Assembly: GCA_027924585.1 (NCBI GenBank)
Contig: BSBM01000179.1
Location: 11,012,501 to 11,076,500 of the forward strand
Reading direction: 5' to 3'
Source of the DNA: Larix kaempferi
Lineage: Eukaryota; Streptophyta; Pinopsida; Pinales; Pinaceae
Length of the DNA stretch: 64,000 nucleotides
This document shows, piece after piece, positions 43,693-55,552 of the stretch. The notes under the pieces were generated by a model that saw only the letters and a program-made list of their open reading frames with translations, was not told where the DNA came from and ran no database searches. Both the position numbers and the translations under genes were made by a program. Each line of letters begins with the position of its first letter. Within the stretch, counting starts at the first letter, position 1.

Positions 43693-44570
43693 ATGTCTCA
43701 CCACACCAAGATTGAGGATAATCTTGAAGGGTATAATAACTTTCAATCATGGAAGTATAGGATTGGGTTAATCCTAGAAGAGAATGAATTGGACACCTAC
43801 ATAAGAGAAGAGGTTCCAGTTCCAGAGGGAGATGAGGCTAAGGCCTTACACAAGAAGAACTTGGTCAAGGCGAAGAGAATCATTGCTGAATAAAATACCA
43901 TCTCATACCCCATGTGTCTTCCCTAAATACACCTAAGGAGATGTTTGACTCCTTGACCAAGCTGTTTGAAGGAAAGAATATAAATCGAAAGATGACACTA
44001 CGGAACCAATTGAAAGGGGTAAAGATCCAGAATGGATAGACCATCCAATCCTACTTTACTAAGGTCTCTCAAATCAAAGAACAACTTGAAGTTGTGGATG
44101 AAGTAGTGGAGAATGGAGAAATTGTCATGAATACATTGAATGGCCTACCTGGGTCATGGGACTCCTTCATCCAAGGAATCTACACAAGAAAGAAATTGAT
44201 CTCTTTTAGTATACTGTGGGAGGAATTCTCAAAAGAAGAAGCTAGGCTTGTGGCTCGAGAAGAAAATATGGGAAGTGAAGACCAAGCTCTCAAAGCTCAC
44301 ACCAATAGAAGTAAGTTCAAGAGGGAGTAACCTCATCACAAGAAATCTTCTCACCACCATCAAAGGGGGAAGAAAGATATGAGATGCTTCACATGTGATG
44401 AGAAGGGACACTTTTCCTGAGATTGTACCAAGAATAAGAAAGGATATATCAACAACAACAACAAGAAGAACAAGAAGAGGTATCATGATCATGCTGCAGA
44501 GGATGATGAACCTCCCAAGAAGAATCCTAGAGTAGAAAGTGATGACTCTTCAAGTGACGAAGAGTATGTT
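43693..44570 (+). pseudogene. copia B gag, broken
   Basis: Starts MSHHTKIEDNLEGYNNFQSW at 43693, the copia gag N-terminus (NL.GYNN..W). A stop at 43891 and a small frame change near 43925 precede LTKLFEGKNINRKMTLRNQL. Then VVENGEIVMNTLNGLPGSWD and FSILWEEFSKEEARLVAREE. The zinc knuckle RCFTCDEKGHFS.DC (44384-44425) has a stop where Arg or Trp would be expected. A Lys/Asn-rich tail follows. Capsid protein of the element. Confidence 0.9.
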
Positions 44571-45180
44571 CTAATCTCTGCTCTCACAGGTACTATTACA
44601 CATGGGTGTAATGATTGGCTAATTGATAGTGGGGCTTCCAAACACATGATAGGATTTAAAGAATATCTTATGGACCTATCTGAACATGAGTCACCTCATA
44701 AGGTGAAACTTGAGGATGACTATCAATACCCAATAAAAGGAAGTGGTGAAGCCTCCTACAAGTTAGACTCTGGGAAGTCCTTAAAGATGAAATATGTTCT
44801 ATATGTATTTGGTCTCAAGAAGAATCTTCTCTCCATATCATCTTTGGATGTAAAGGGGATGAGATTTGCATTTGTGGATGGCCAAGTACTTATGTGGCCA
44901 AAAGGTAAGACTATAGATGATGTAGTAGTGATTGGAGAGCAAGAGGGAGGATTGTACAAATTGAAGGGACAACCTGAACATGCCATGGTACATGAATCCA
45001 TGGAGCCAAGTGAACTTTGGCATAGGAGGATTTCACATGTGCACTATAGAGCACTACCAATTGCAAGCAAAGCAGTAGAAGGTCTTCCTAAAATCTAGTC
45101 AAAGCATGAAGGTGTTCGCAAAGGATGTGCCAAAGGAAAGAACACAAAGAATGCATTTCCAAGTAGTGAAAGCAAGGCAT
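44571..45180 (+). pseudogene. copia B aspartic protease and pre-integrase domain
   Basis: CNDWLIDSGASKHMIGFKEY holds the catalytic D-S-G. MKYVLYVFGLKKNLLSISSL is the conserved copia protease end. GEQEGGLYKLKGQPE and SELWHRRISHVHYRALPIAS are the GAG-pre-integrase region, with the H..H of the integrase zinc site. The frame is open to a stop near 45098. The segment up to 45180 holds the CKGCAKGK-like C-x2-C region in decayed form. Confidence 0.92.
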
Positions 45181-45185
45181 AAGGA

Positions 45186-45542
45186 ATGTTGGAAATTATC
45201 CACTCCGATATATGCGGTCCGATGTCATCCAATTCTCTGAGTGGGTATGTATATTATGTTTCTTTCATCGATGATTTCTCTAGGAAGACTTGGATTTATT
45301 TCTTGAAGATCAAAGTTGAAGTATTCAGCAAATTCAAGGAATTCAAATCATTGATAGAAAACCACACTGAAAAGAAGATCAAAACTTTTAGATCCGACAA
45401 TGGTGGAGAATTCACTTTAGAAGACTTCAAGAAGTTATGCAGTGACTCAAGGATTAAGAGGGAGTTGACCACTCCTTACAATCCACATCATAATGGAGTT
45501 GCAGAAAGGAAGAACCTCTCATCCATTTTCAGCATTGGTTAA
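45186..45542 (+). pseudogene. copia B integrase core, truncated
   Basis: LEIIHSDICGPMSSNSLSGY (first Asp), FIDDFSRKTWIYFLK, KIKTFRSDNGGEFTLEDF (second Asp) and TTPYNPHHNGVAERKN (Glu) are all present: D-D-E intact. Right after AERKN the frame leaves the family and ends. The C-terminal third of integrase and the RT start are missing. Confidence 0.93.
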
Positions 45543-46160
45543 GGTGCACACTATCAAAGACTCTAGTAGCGCTTGCAAGGAAGCAAAGATTGAGAGGGAG
45601 TCCACCCAACAACCAAACAAAGATAAGTATTTAAATTGTCATTTCTTGTATATATGATTACTTAAATGATGTTGTTCAGTCATGTACATACTTATGTTCC
45701 TAGATTTAGGATGTATATTATGCATTTTAGAAAAGTTGCATTAATGAACAAAATACTACTAATATGCAAGTAATGGGTAAGTGGCCTATGGTACTGTACA
45801 ACATTCCATTGCTACTTATCTAGAATGAATCCTCTTTGCTGACACGTTGGGAGTTGTGCACACTCTTAGCAATGTTCTGGTAGAGATGGAAGACATCTAG
45901 AAAGTTACAAGATATGGATAAATGGTGTATTGAAGCATTGGCTAAGATAATTGCATGACTGTATGACATATGTCTTTACGTGTAATATTTCGTTCTGAGA
46001 ACTATGAGATGTTTCTAATCATGCAATTGAATTTGACTTGTACGAAAGATCATGTACAATAACCTACAAAAGAAGTACAACAACATTTGTTCCAACGATG
46101 AAGTTCAATAAAACTACCTATTGAAGATATTGAAGAATCTAAAGTTCCCAGGATCAGGGA
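45543..46160. other. Unrecognised filler inside copia B
   Basis: AT-rich, non-coding sequence sits where the integrase C-terminus should be. No LTRs, terminal repeats or clear target duplication were seen. Either a filler at a deletion repair site or a small unrecognised insertion. Confidence 0.5.
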
Positions 46161-47503
46161 TACAGTAATGGAAGGATGCCATGATCGAGGAGTACCAGTC
46201 AATCATGAAGAATGATGTCTGGGATGTCATCCCAAGACCAGAAGGGAAGTCTATTGTGACTTCCAAATGGATCTACAAGATCAAGCATGTTGCAGATGGT
46301 AGCATAGAGAAATACAAGGCAAGGTTTGTGGCTCGTGGCTTCTCCCAGAAAGAAGGGATAGATTATGAAGAAACTTTTGCACCTGTAGCCAGATACACTT
46401 CCATCATAACAGTACTTTCTCTTGCTGCAGTGATGAAGTGGAAGATACACCAGATGGATGTCAAGACAGCTTTTTTGAATGGTGTAATCGAAGAGGAAGT
46501 GTATGTGGAGCAACCACTCGATTTTGAGACACATGAAAGGGAGTCATATGTGTGAAAATTGAAGAAGGCCTTGTACGGTTTGAAATAGGCAAGTAGAACA
46601 TGGTACGGAAGGATAGAAAACTTCCTGTCCAAGCTTGGGATTTACTAAGAGTAAAGCGGATTCCAACCTTTACTACAAGGTTAAGGAAGGAAATCCAGTG
46701 ATACTCCTACTATATGTGGATGACCTATTTGTGAAAGGTGAGGATAGGTTGATTGCCGACACGAAGAGGAATCTTTCTGCTGAGTTCGAGATAAAGGACT
46801 TGGGTATGATGCATTACTTTCTAGGTATGGAGGTGTGGCAGAGTGTAGATGGAATCTTCCTTGGACAAGGGAAGTATGTGGTAGAGATCCTAAAGCGGTT
46901 CAAGATGATGGACTGCAAGGGCATGGCCACACCTATGGCATCGAACCTGGAGCTATTGAGTGATGCTTCATCAGAATCGGTTGACGCCATGATGTATCAT
47001 CAGATGATTGGGTCCTTGATGTATCTGACGAATACAAGACCAGATATTTGCTTTGTCGTGAACACTTTGAGCCAGTTCCTGATGGATCCTAGACATGTTC
47101 ACTTGATTGCGGTAAAACATATTATGAGGTACCTGAAGGGTACGATTGATTATGAGCTCAAGTATGATGTGAATCAAAAGTTTAACCTGGAGGGTTATGT
47201 TGATTCAAATTGGGAAGGCAGTGCTGCAAATAGGAAGAGCACTTCGGGGTGCGGATTCAGTATGGGGTCAGGTGTGATATCTTGGTTTAGCAGGAAGCAA
47301 TCCTGCGTAGCACTGAGTATAGTCGAAGTAGAGTATGTCGTAGCTTGTTTGTCCAGTTGTGAGGCAGTGTGGCTTAGGAATCTATTGTCTGATTTATTTG
47401 ATCTCCAGTTGGATTCTACTTGTATCTATTGTGACAACCAGAGTTGTCTAAAGTTGTCAGAGAACTCGGTGTTCCATGACAAGTCGAAGCATATCGAGAT
47501 CAA
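46161..47503 (+). pseudogene. copia B reverse transcriptase and RNase H, interrupted by gypsy E
   Basis: [82 protein letters not shown] and KALYGLK. A stop at 46552 and a frameshift near 46640 intervene, then SKADSNLYYKV and the catalytic LLYVDDLFVKG. RNase H: EGYVDSNWEGSAANRKSTSG, SIVEVEYVVACLSSCEAVWL, YCDNQSCLKLSEN, SKHIEIN. The frame then enters gypsy E and resumes at 53594. Confidence 0.94.
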
Positions 47504-47878
47504 TGTGAGGCACCTGCAACAATTAATTAACAAGAATACGCGAAATAGCAGAAATGACAGAACTCAGAATCACTTTTGTATTGATCACAGGCCACTTCGA
47601 GGGGGCAACCTCCTTTGAGCAAGCTCAATACAAATAACTTCACGGTGCCTTCATAGGTCTCAACACACACTTATATACTAATTCTAGGTGCCAATACTAT
47701 GGGTCGAAACCATGGGCCGTTACAAACTATGGATCAACAATACTACGGGCGACTTACAAAGCATATGCGCCAACAATAATAACACAAACTATTGATCAAC
47801 AAATACTACGGGACGACTTACAAAGCATATGCGTCCAACAAAAACATACTAACAAAGTAAAGACATGGGTTCCTAACA
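47504..47878 (-). repeat. 3' LTR of gypsy E
   Basis: 375 bp, plus reading TGTGAGGCACC..TTCCTAACA. The polypurine tract AAGGGGGAGGGGA (minus) abuts at 47879-47891. Confidence 0.95.
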
Positions 47879-47907
47879 TCCCCTCCCCCTTAAAAAAAGC
47901 TTTGTCC

Positions 47908-50900
47908 TCAAAGCTTTAGATGTGGAAGTTGTTGTTGAATCTGAAGGAGTGGTTCCCACGTAGCATCCTCTGGTTGCATGCCGTGCCACTGAATTAAGAC
48001 CTCTGTGATAGAGCGAGAGCAAAGCTGACGCGTGCACCGATTGAGGATGGCCTCTGTCTCCAAAAGGATGGATCCTTCATTATCCAGTTTGGGTAAAATC
48101 GTTTGGCCGCTGATGTTGGTGCCAAGAACTTTCTTCAGACAAGAGACATGAAAGACTGGATGAATGCGGGAAGAAGGAGGAAGTTCCAATTTATAAGCAA
48201 CGGAACCAATCTGCTAAAGAATCCAATATGGCCCATAGAAATTTGGAGCGAGCTTATGATGCCCTTTGAGTTTCAAGGAGGATTGTTTGTATGGCTGGAG
48301 ACGAAGAAAAACCATATCGCCGACTTGAAAAGTGCACTCCGAACGGTGCTGATCAGCTTGTTGCTTCATGCGATTTCTCGCCATGTGAAGATTGTCCCGC
48401 AAAATGAGAAGAATCTGATCGCTGTTGTGAAGGACCGTGTCAACTTCCTGAACTGGTGAACTGGTGGGGGTGTATGGAAGAAGAGCTAGGGGTGACTGAC
48501 CATAGACTGCTTCATATGGGGTCATTTAAGAGGCAGTATGGTAAGAGGTATTGTACCACCATTCAGCGAGAGGGAGCCACTTTTCCCACTGATGTTGTTG
48601 TTCTGAGGTGAAGCAACGAAGATAAGTTTCCAAGCATTTATTGACAATTTCAATCTGACCATATGTTTGTGGGTGATACCCTGAACTCATCTTCAGTTTG
48701 GTGCCAATGTGGCGAAATAGTTCTGTCCAAAAATGACTAGTGAAAGTCGCATCACGATTCGAGACAATGGAAGAAGGGATGCCATGAAGACGAAAGATCT
48801 GGTCCATAAAAATTTGAGCGACGGAGGAGGCTGTATAGGGATGGCTGAGAGCACAAAAATGACTATATTTGGAGAGACGATCAACCACAACGAGAATCAC
48901 TGTCTTCCCGCCAGATTTAGGGAGCCCTTCAATGAAATCCATAGAAATATCTATCCAAATCCGTGTAGGTATGGGCAAGGGTTCAAGCAATCCTGGAAGG
49001 AGTGTTGTTTCACCCTTATTGCGTTGGCAGGTATAAAATTCGGCCACCATCTGTTGAATTGTCCTTTTCATGCCCTGCCAAAATAAGTTACGCCATGCTC
49101 GTTCATATGTTTTGAGGAACCCAGAGTGCCCGGCCGATGGAGAAGCATGGAGTTCATAAAAGACAGCCTGTTGAAGATCTGTGCTCTGGGGAAGCACCAA
49201 ACGACCCTTGTATCGCAGAGAAGCACCATCCCAAGAGTAATGTCGGACAGCAGAAGGATTGTTGGTCAAGCGTTGGATGATCTGAGATAAGGAAGAGTCA
49301 TTGACATAACCCTGTTGAACAGATTGCAACCAATTTGGAACAGGCATAGAAATAGCTGAAAGAGAACCTTGGGCATCAAATGTGCGAGAAAGAGCATCTG
49401 CCACAATATTGTCTTTACCTTTCTTGTAAGTGATCTCATAGTCATAACCCATGAGTTTGCTAGCCCATTTCTGTTGTGTCGGGGAGGAGACACGCTGGTC
49501 CAAGAAATATTTCAGACTCTGGTGATCAGTCTTGATGCAGAAATGATTCCCTAATAGGTATGGACACCACTTCTGTACTACATGCAAAATAGCCATCATT
49601 TCCTTCTCATAGGTAGAGGCAATTAAATTCTTACCTGAAAGGGCTTTGCTGGTGAACGCAATGGGGTGTTCATCTTGAAGGAGAACAACACCAAGTCCAT
49701 TGCTGCAAGCATCACTCTCAATAGTGAAGGGATTGGAAAAATCAGGCATAGCTAGCACCGGTGTAGTACACATAGCTTGTTTTAGTTTGTCAAATGCACA
49801 CTAAGCAGCAGGTGTCCATGTAAAAGCATCTTTTTTCAATAGAGCAGTTAATGGAGCTGCAATCTTCCCATAATCCTTGACAAACTTGCGGTAGTAGCCA
49901 GTCAACCCCAAAAAATCACGAAGGCTCTTGAGTGTCTGAGGATGTGGCCAATTGTTCATGGCCTCGATTTTGGCAGGATCCACGTGAACCCCTTGTGCTG
50001 AGATAATGTGCCCGAGATACTCAACTTCCTTTTGTCCAAAAACACATTTAGACTGCTTGGCATGGAGATGATGGTTAGAGAAAAGTTGCATGACAAGATC
50101 CAGATGCTGGAGATGTTCATCCCATGTTTTACTGTAGATGAGGATATCATCAAAGAATACCAGAATGAATTTCCGCAAGTAGGGTCGAAATATTTTATTC
50201 ATTAAGGCCTGGAATGTGGAAGGAGCATTAGTGAGGCCAAAGGGCATGACCAAAAACTCATAATGGCCATCATGTGTGCGGAAAGCTGTTTTAGGAATAT
50301 CATCCTCATGAACCCGAATTTGATGATACCCAGATCGAAGATCCAATCGGGAGAAAAAGTGAGCCCCGTGAAGCTCATCAAGAAGCTCATCAACAACAGG
50401 AATTGGAAACTTATCCTTGATGGTGAGGTGATTAAGTGCTCGGAAGTCAATGTAGAGGCGCCATGACCCATCTTTTTTGCGGACAAGAATAACTGGAGAA
50501 GAAAAGGAACTAGTGCTTGGGCGATTAATACCTTGCTTCAATAAGTCTCGAACGAGCATTTCAATCTCCGTTTTTTGGTGAAATGGGTAGCGATAGGGCC
50601 TGATGTTGGGAGGAACGCTGCCAGGAAGGAGCTGAATATGATGGTCTTCTGGCCTAGAAGGTGGTAATCCCACTGGTTCATCAAAGACACCTGTATATCG
50701 ATCCAGAATTTGTTGTAGATCCAAAGGTGTAGTGGAGACCGCTGATGGTTGCATCTGGATGGAATGGATCTGAGCGATGACACCATGTGAATTCTTCTTG
50801 AGGAGTTTTTCCATGCTATATGAACTGATGATGCTGAGAGAAACTGGTTGTAATCCTGTCAATGTGTGTTTGTGTCCATTCTCGGAAAACGGCATCCAAA

Positions 50901-52227
50901 GTTCGGCAAAATCCCATAAGATAGGGTCGAGTGTGCATAGCCATTGAGCGCCCAAAACCACATCACATCCGCCTAAGGGAAAGGCAAACATCTTAGAGCG
51001 CAAGGTATAATCTCCCATAGAGATACGCACATTTTGACACTTCCCTTTGCAAGGTAAGGTGCCCCCATTGGCAATCATGACTTCAAAGTTGGAGCAAGGA
51101 TGGATAAAACAATCAACTTGTTTGGCGATCCGAGGGTCAATGAAATTATGCGTGCTACCAGAATCAATGAGGATTGTAAGAGGAAGCTTCTTGAAGTAAA
51201 CCCTGGCCCGCATTGTTTGGGGGGTGGTGATTCTAGCTAAAGCATGGAGAGATATATCTGGCTGGTCATCCTGAGACGGAGGGTCAGTAGGTGGTTCCTG
51301 AATGTCGACCGGAGCATCCAGTGTTTCTGGATCTTCGTCACCCATTTCAGAGGCAGGCGGAGACTCCACATCCAGGAGATAGAGCTTTTGCTGAACACAT
51401 CTATGTCCCCGAGTGAATTTCTCATCACAATTATAGCAAATCCCCTTTTCTCTGCGTGCTTGCATCTCTATTTCAGACAAACGCTTGATAGGAGTTAGTC
51501 GAGGAGCCTGCGGTATAGGTGGTCGCTGAGAACCCATATTTCGGAAGGGAACAAAAGTGGACTTGGAGCGTTGTTGGGCTGAAATCTTGTCTTCTGCCAA
51601 CTTATCCAACCCGAGTGCTTCCATCATTGTGTTGGGACAAAACATTTTGACCTCAGAGTGAATGGAATCCTTTAGACCACTAATAAAACAACTCCGGTAA
51701 AATTCATCAGACAATCCTTCGGTGTGGTTGGCTAGATTCTCAAATTCGGTTTGATATTCTCTCACAATGCCAGTTTGGCGAAGTTTAGTGAGGGCTCCTA
51801 TGAAGTCATCAAAAGCACTAGGACCAGATCGTTGCAAAAGGAGCTGGCAAAAGTCTGGCCAGTTGGGCTCTGGACGAGCCTTGATGTACCAACGGTACCA
51901 TTGAAGAGCTTCCTGTTACAAATGAAAGGATGCCAACGGAAATTTGTTGACAACAAAAGTATTATGCAGACTGAAACACTGTTCTGCACGATAGATCCAT
52001 CCAGTTGGATCGGTACCATTGAAGCGAGGAAAATCAAGCTTCGGACCACGGAAATTGCTGGAAGAAGAAAACCCATTGTCTACTGAAGACTCGGACTGTC
52101 GTTTGTTGTTCATAGCTGAATGTTCAAGATGGAGACCGATAAATTTTTTATCCAGATCCTGGAGTTTGGCTTGGATGGCTGCAAGTGCTTCCTCCATGGT
52201 TTTTGCTCCTGCACGGGTGACAACCAT
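47908..52227 (-). pseudogene. gypsy E gag-pol polyprotein, one frame with four stops
   Basis: About 1440 codons, start MVVTRAGAKTMEE at 52227. In order: gag (GPKLDFPRFNGTDPTGWIY, LSDEFYRSCFISGLKDSI); zinc knuckle CYNCDEKFTRGHRC; protease LTILIDSGSTHNFIDPRIA; RT (RLDLRSGYHQI, VMPFGLTNAPSTFQALMN, ILVFFDDILIYS); RNase H (ESDACSNGLGVVL, STYEKEMMAILHVV, KTDHQSLKYFL); integrase (SMDFIEGLPKSGG, SNRDATFTSHFW, YHPQTYGQIEIVNKCLE); chromodomain (VLIQWHGMQPEDATWEPL). Stops near 51916, 49801, 48526 and 48211 replace Glu, Gln, Lys and Gln codons seen in D. No frameshift seen. The first zinc-binding Cys of integrase appears lost (EFYTCQRNK). Confidence 0.96.
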
Positions 52228-53196
52228 AACCAGGATTTTTTTTTTTTTTATCTGACTGGGTAGGAAAACAAAAACAGGAACTACTTCAGTAAGGGAAAAT
52301 TTGGATTTGGGAAAAAATCAGAAGGGTAATTGGGGTTTGACTAGGTTTTGGACACTATTGGATGGACAGAGAAGCAAAAATGAGGATTTTAGAAGCGGGG
52401 TGAAAAAATGGGAAAATTTGGCAGAGGGGAACAAAGAAGCAGAATTCAGAAAGGAACTCTGTGGTAAAATTTGAAGGTGATTGGGTGAAATCTGAGGAAG
52501 TTATGGCAAACCCTAAAAATAGACAAATGTGGGATTTCGAGCTTTTGGAAGGGGAATTGGGGATAGGGTCCTCAGGACTAAAATATGCAGAATGGGATGA
52601 CAGGGGTTCCCTGAAAATTTCAAGGAAAACAGAGTGAAAATAAGGGAGATATGGAGAAAAAACTGAAGCGGCTAAAGACTGGAGCAGCTACGGCTCGAAA
52701 GAGATCTGGAACAGTGCCGAATGGATTGAAAACGGTTGAATCTGGAACAGCTTGCAAAATAGATCTGGAACGGCGCAGCAGTGATCGACAATAGTTCAGC
52801 TGAAAGTAGATATGGACCCCAGGTATGTGCGGCTTCCTAACAGTTCAGGGGTTTCACTCGGCCACCAATGCTATCTGACGGCTTGCGTATTGGGGCAATA
52901 CCCCTCACTCCACGGCTCAGGTAAAACTGATAACCGCTTTGCCACAAACGACAGCTCTTGGTTTACCTCACGGGTGGGAACTAGTCAATCAGGTAGGGGT
53001 CGTTGCCCTTTTCGCTGGCAGGTCCTCTCAATGGGCCAGCTACTTCGGGGTTCTTGTGGTACTCCTCACAATGAGTTTTAGGGATTATGCCCAAGTACTT
53101 CCCACAGTTAAGCGGATAGGGATTATTCCCAAATCCAAACCTGCAACAGATGCGAAAAAAAATTTGGCAGAAATTTCACCCAGGGAGCCCAAGAAA
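52228..53196 (-). other. Leader of gypsy E
   Basis: Non-coding. It is about 430 bp longer than the D leader (extra block about 52255-52685, purine-rich on plus) and otherwise matches it. Confidence 0.75.
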
Positions 53197-53210
53197 GTGC
53201 TCTGATACCA
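53197..53210 (-). other. Primer binding site of gypsy E
   Basis: Minus strand TGGTATCAGAGCAC, initiator Met tRNA type, two nt from the LTR. Confidence 0.93.
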
Positions 53211-53212
53211 GA

Positions 53213-53588
53213 TGTGAGGCACCTACAACAATTAATTAACAAGAATACGTGAAATAGCAGAAATGACAGAACTCAGAATCACTTTTGTATTGATCACAGG
53301 CCACTTCGAGGGGGCAACCTCCTTTGAGCAAGCTCAATACAAATAACTTCACGGTGCCTTCATAGGTCTCAACACACACTTATATACTAATTCTAGGCGC
53401 CAATACTATGGGTCGAAACCATGGGCCGTTACAAACTATGGATCAACAATACTACGGGTGACTTACAAAGCATATGCGCCAACAACAATAACACAAACTA
53501 TTGATCAACAAATACTATGGGACGACTTAAAAAGCATATGCGTCCAACAACAACATACTAACAAAGTAAAGACATGGGTTCCTAACAA
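53213..53588 (-). repeat. 5' LTR of gypsy E
   Basis: 376 bp, pairs with 47504-47878. Confidence 0.95.
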
Positions 53589-53593
53589 TCAAA

Positions 53594-53755
53594 TATCACT
53601 ATATCCGGGATATGGTGCAGAGAGGAGAAGTGAAGCTCCTGTATGTTACGATGAACAAGCAGATTGCAGATGTGCTAACCAAGCCACTAGCCAGAGTGAA
53701 GTTCGAGTACTTCAGAGAGAGGTTTGGTGTCCTGCAGATTCAGGATACTTCTAGG
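53594..53755 (+). pseudogene. copia B RNase H C-terminus, after gypsy E
   Basis: KYHYIRDMVQRGEVKLLYVT, NKQIADVLTKPLARVKFEYF and RERFGVLQI complete the copia RNase H that stops at HIEIN before E. The join proves the insertion point. Confidence 0.93.
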
Positions 53756-54960
53756 AGGAAGTGACAGGACACAAATGTTGGAAACCATTCCTAGTATGGT
53801 GGCAGGCGGTTCCTCTCATGGCTATGGATGTAAGTACTGAGTGATGAGCATCCAGGTGATGCTCTATATGATGAACATCTGGACGATGTTCCAAATGAGT
53901 GACAGAACACAGATGCTGAAGCCATTCCTAGCATGGCGGCAGGAGGGTCCTCCCATGGCTGAGGATAAAAGTGTTGTGTGATACGATGTTCCAGATTATG
54001 ATCTGTATGATCATGAGATAATGATGTGCATCTGGGTGATACTCAGTATGATGATGATTCGTATGATCATGAGTTGCAGTGATCTGTATGATCATGAGCA
54101 TCCAGATGATGCTCTGTGGGTGTGGATATGTTGCAGGTTGTGTTGGTTGGACATGTAATGGATCCTGGGAGATCCCATAGGTTGTGTTGGGCGCATAATA
54201 AGTCTTGGGATTCTCTTGCGAGGTCTTGTCTGTAGGCATATAATCAGTCTTGGATATCCCATAGGTTGTGCTCGAAATGTAATGAGTCCTGGGGATTCTC
54301 TTTAGAGATCTTGTCGGTCGCAAGATGCTCTTTTAAGGTTTTTCCTATTCACATGTAATCAGTCCTAGAGATCCGATAGGTTGTGTTGGGCACATAATGA
54401 GTCCTGGGATGCTCTTTAGAGATCTTGCTGGTTGCAAGATGCTCTTTTAAGGTTTTGTGAATTTCACATGTAATCAGTCCTAGAGATCCGATAGGTTGTG
54501 TTGGGCACGTAAAACTCATGGAATGCTCTTTAGAGATCTTGTCGGTCATGCTAGGCACATAAACATTCATGGGATTCTCTTTTAAGGTTTTGTGAAGGTT
54601 GCATGTAATCAGTCCTGGGAGATCTCTCCAGTCGTGCTGGGCACATAAAGGATCATGGGATGCTCTTGTCAGGTTTTGCAAAGATGCACATAATCAGTCC
54701 TGAGATTCCACCAGTTGCCACGCGTAGAGATGATGAAGAACTACTTGGAGGCTAGTCCTACATCCAACATGAAAAAGGGTTGGCTCTATAGAACTTCCTA
54801 TGACGAGAATAATTGAGAGATAGCACCAGTGATCGAGATGACGAGTACAATAGCAGTGACGACGATGCTCCGTAATCTAGTAACGATGATCCAGCTCCAA
54901 AATTGAAGACTTGTGGCGATATGTATTGATGACCTGTGTCTAGATAATACCTTCCTAGTT
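53756..54960 (+). repeat. 3' UTR of copia B with two repeat families
   Basis: 53760-53960: a direct repeat of about 139 bp (GTGACAGGACACAAATG and GTGACAGAACACAGATG). 54130-54710: repeats of 115-135 bp built from TAATCAGTCCTAGAGATCC and TGCTCTTTAGAGATCTTG modules. The minus-strand ORFs across it are repeat artefacts. A purine run AAGAGGGAGG at 54961-54970 is the polypurine tract before the LTR. Confidence 0.8.
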
Positions 54961-54970
54961 AAGAGGGAGG

Positions 54971-55552
54971 GTTGATGTACTTGTAACTTTAGAAGATATT
55001 CTTCTATGTATTACACTTGTACTTTATTGTATTCCTGTTGGAGATGTATTATTCCTCCATTTAGAATATTTGTCATTTGTATTTGTAAGTGTCGCAAGTA
55101 TTATTGCAAGTGTCACAACTTATATTTGATGGGTTATTAGACCACCTTGGTGGGGTCGGCCCTGCATGAGTCATGTGGATGGGTTATTAGGATTCCTTAG
55201 TAAGTCATCCCAGTTAGAGTTAATGGTAGGTTAAGTTGTTGTATAAATAGAGAGTGTGTCTCTCTCTATTTTCTCATTCACTCACTCATCCAACTCGCAT
55301 AGTTGAGAGAGAGAGGAGCATGCACAAGTGGAGGATGAGTAGCTGCTGGAGTCATCTATCTTTTGGGGTTTGATCTTTGTGATCTTTGTATTGGTGTTCT
55401 TTCTATCTCTGAGGAATTTGTGGGGTTTTTCACCTTCTTGGTTTTCCCCAAGGAAACTCTGTGTCTCTTGTGTTTATGATTGTTATGTTGTGCATGTTAT
55501 TCTCTTAGTAGGATCCTATATAATATTGAATGAAATTATCAAAAAATTAACA
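54971..55552 (+). repeat. 3' LTR of copia B
   Basis: Pairs with 18971-19540. The first base T is G here (GGTTGATG). TATA box at 55242-55249. About 7% different from its partner by eye. Confidence 0.88.

Larger units (their letters stand above)
47504..53588 (-). mobile_element. Chromodomain Ty3/gypsy element E, inserted in copia B
   Basis: LTRs at 47504-47878 and 53213-53588 are flanked by a perfect ATCAA TSD (47499-47503 and 53589-53593). Same family as D. About 8 LTR differences by eye (about 2%), making it the youngest LTR pair I compared here. Gag-pol is colinear with only nonsense changes. Confidence 0.96.
18971..55552 (+). mobile_element. Ty1/copia element B, split by gypsy C and gypsy E
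   Basis: LTRs at 18971-19540 and 54971-55552 flank a Met-tRNA primer site and plus-strand gag, protease, integrase, RT and RNase H. TATATGG occurs immediately outside both ends (18964-18970 and 55553-55559). Gypsy C (19583-42973) interrupts the leader, and gypsy E (47504-53588) interrupts RNase H. Removing each rejoins copia sequence. Confidence 0.9.

Noticed and set aside
53928-54681. Minus ORFs with ISKEHP and YVPN repeats as a repeat protein
   Set aside because: They follow the 115-135-bp DNA repeats in the copia B 3' UTR and break between units.
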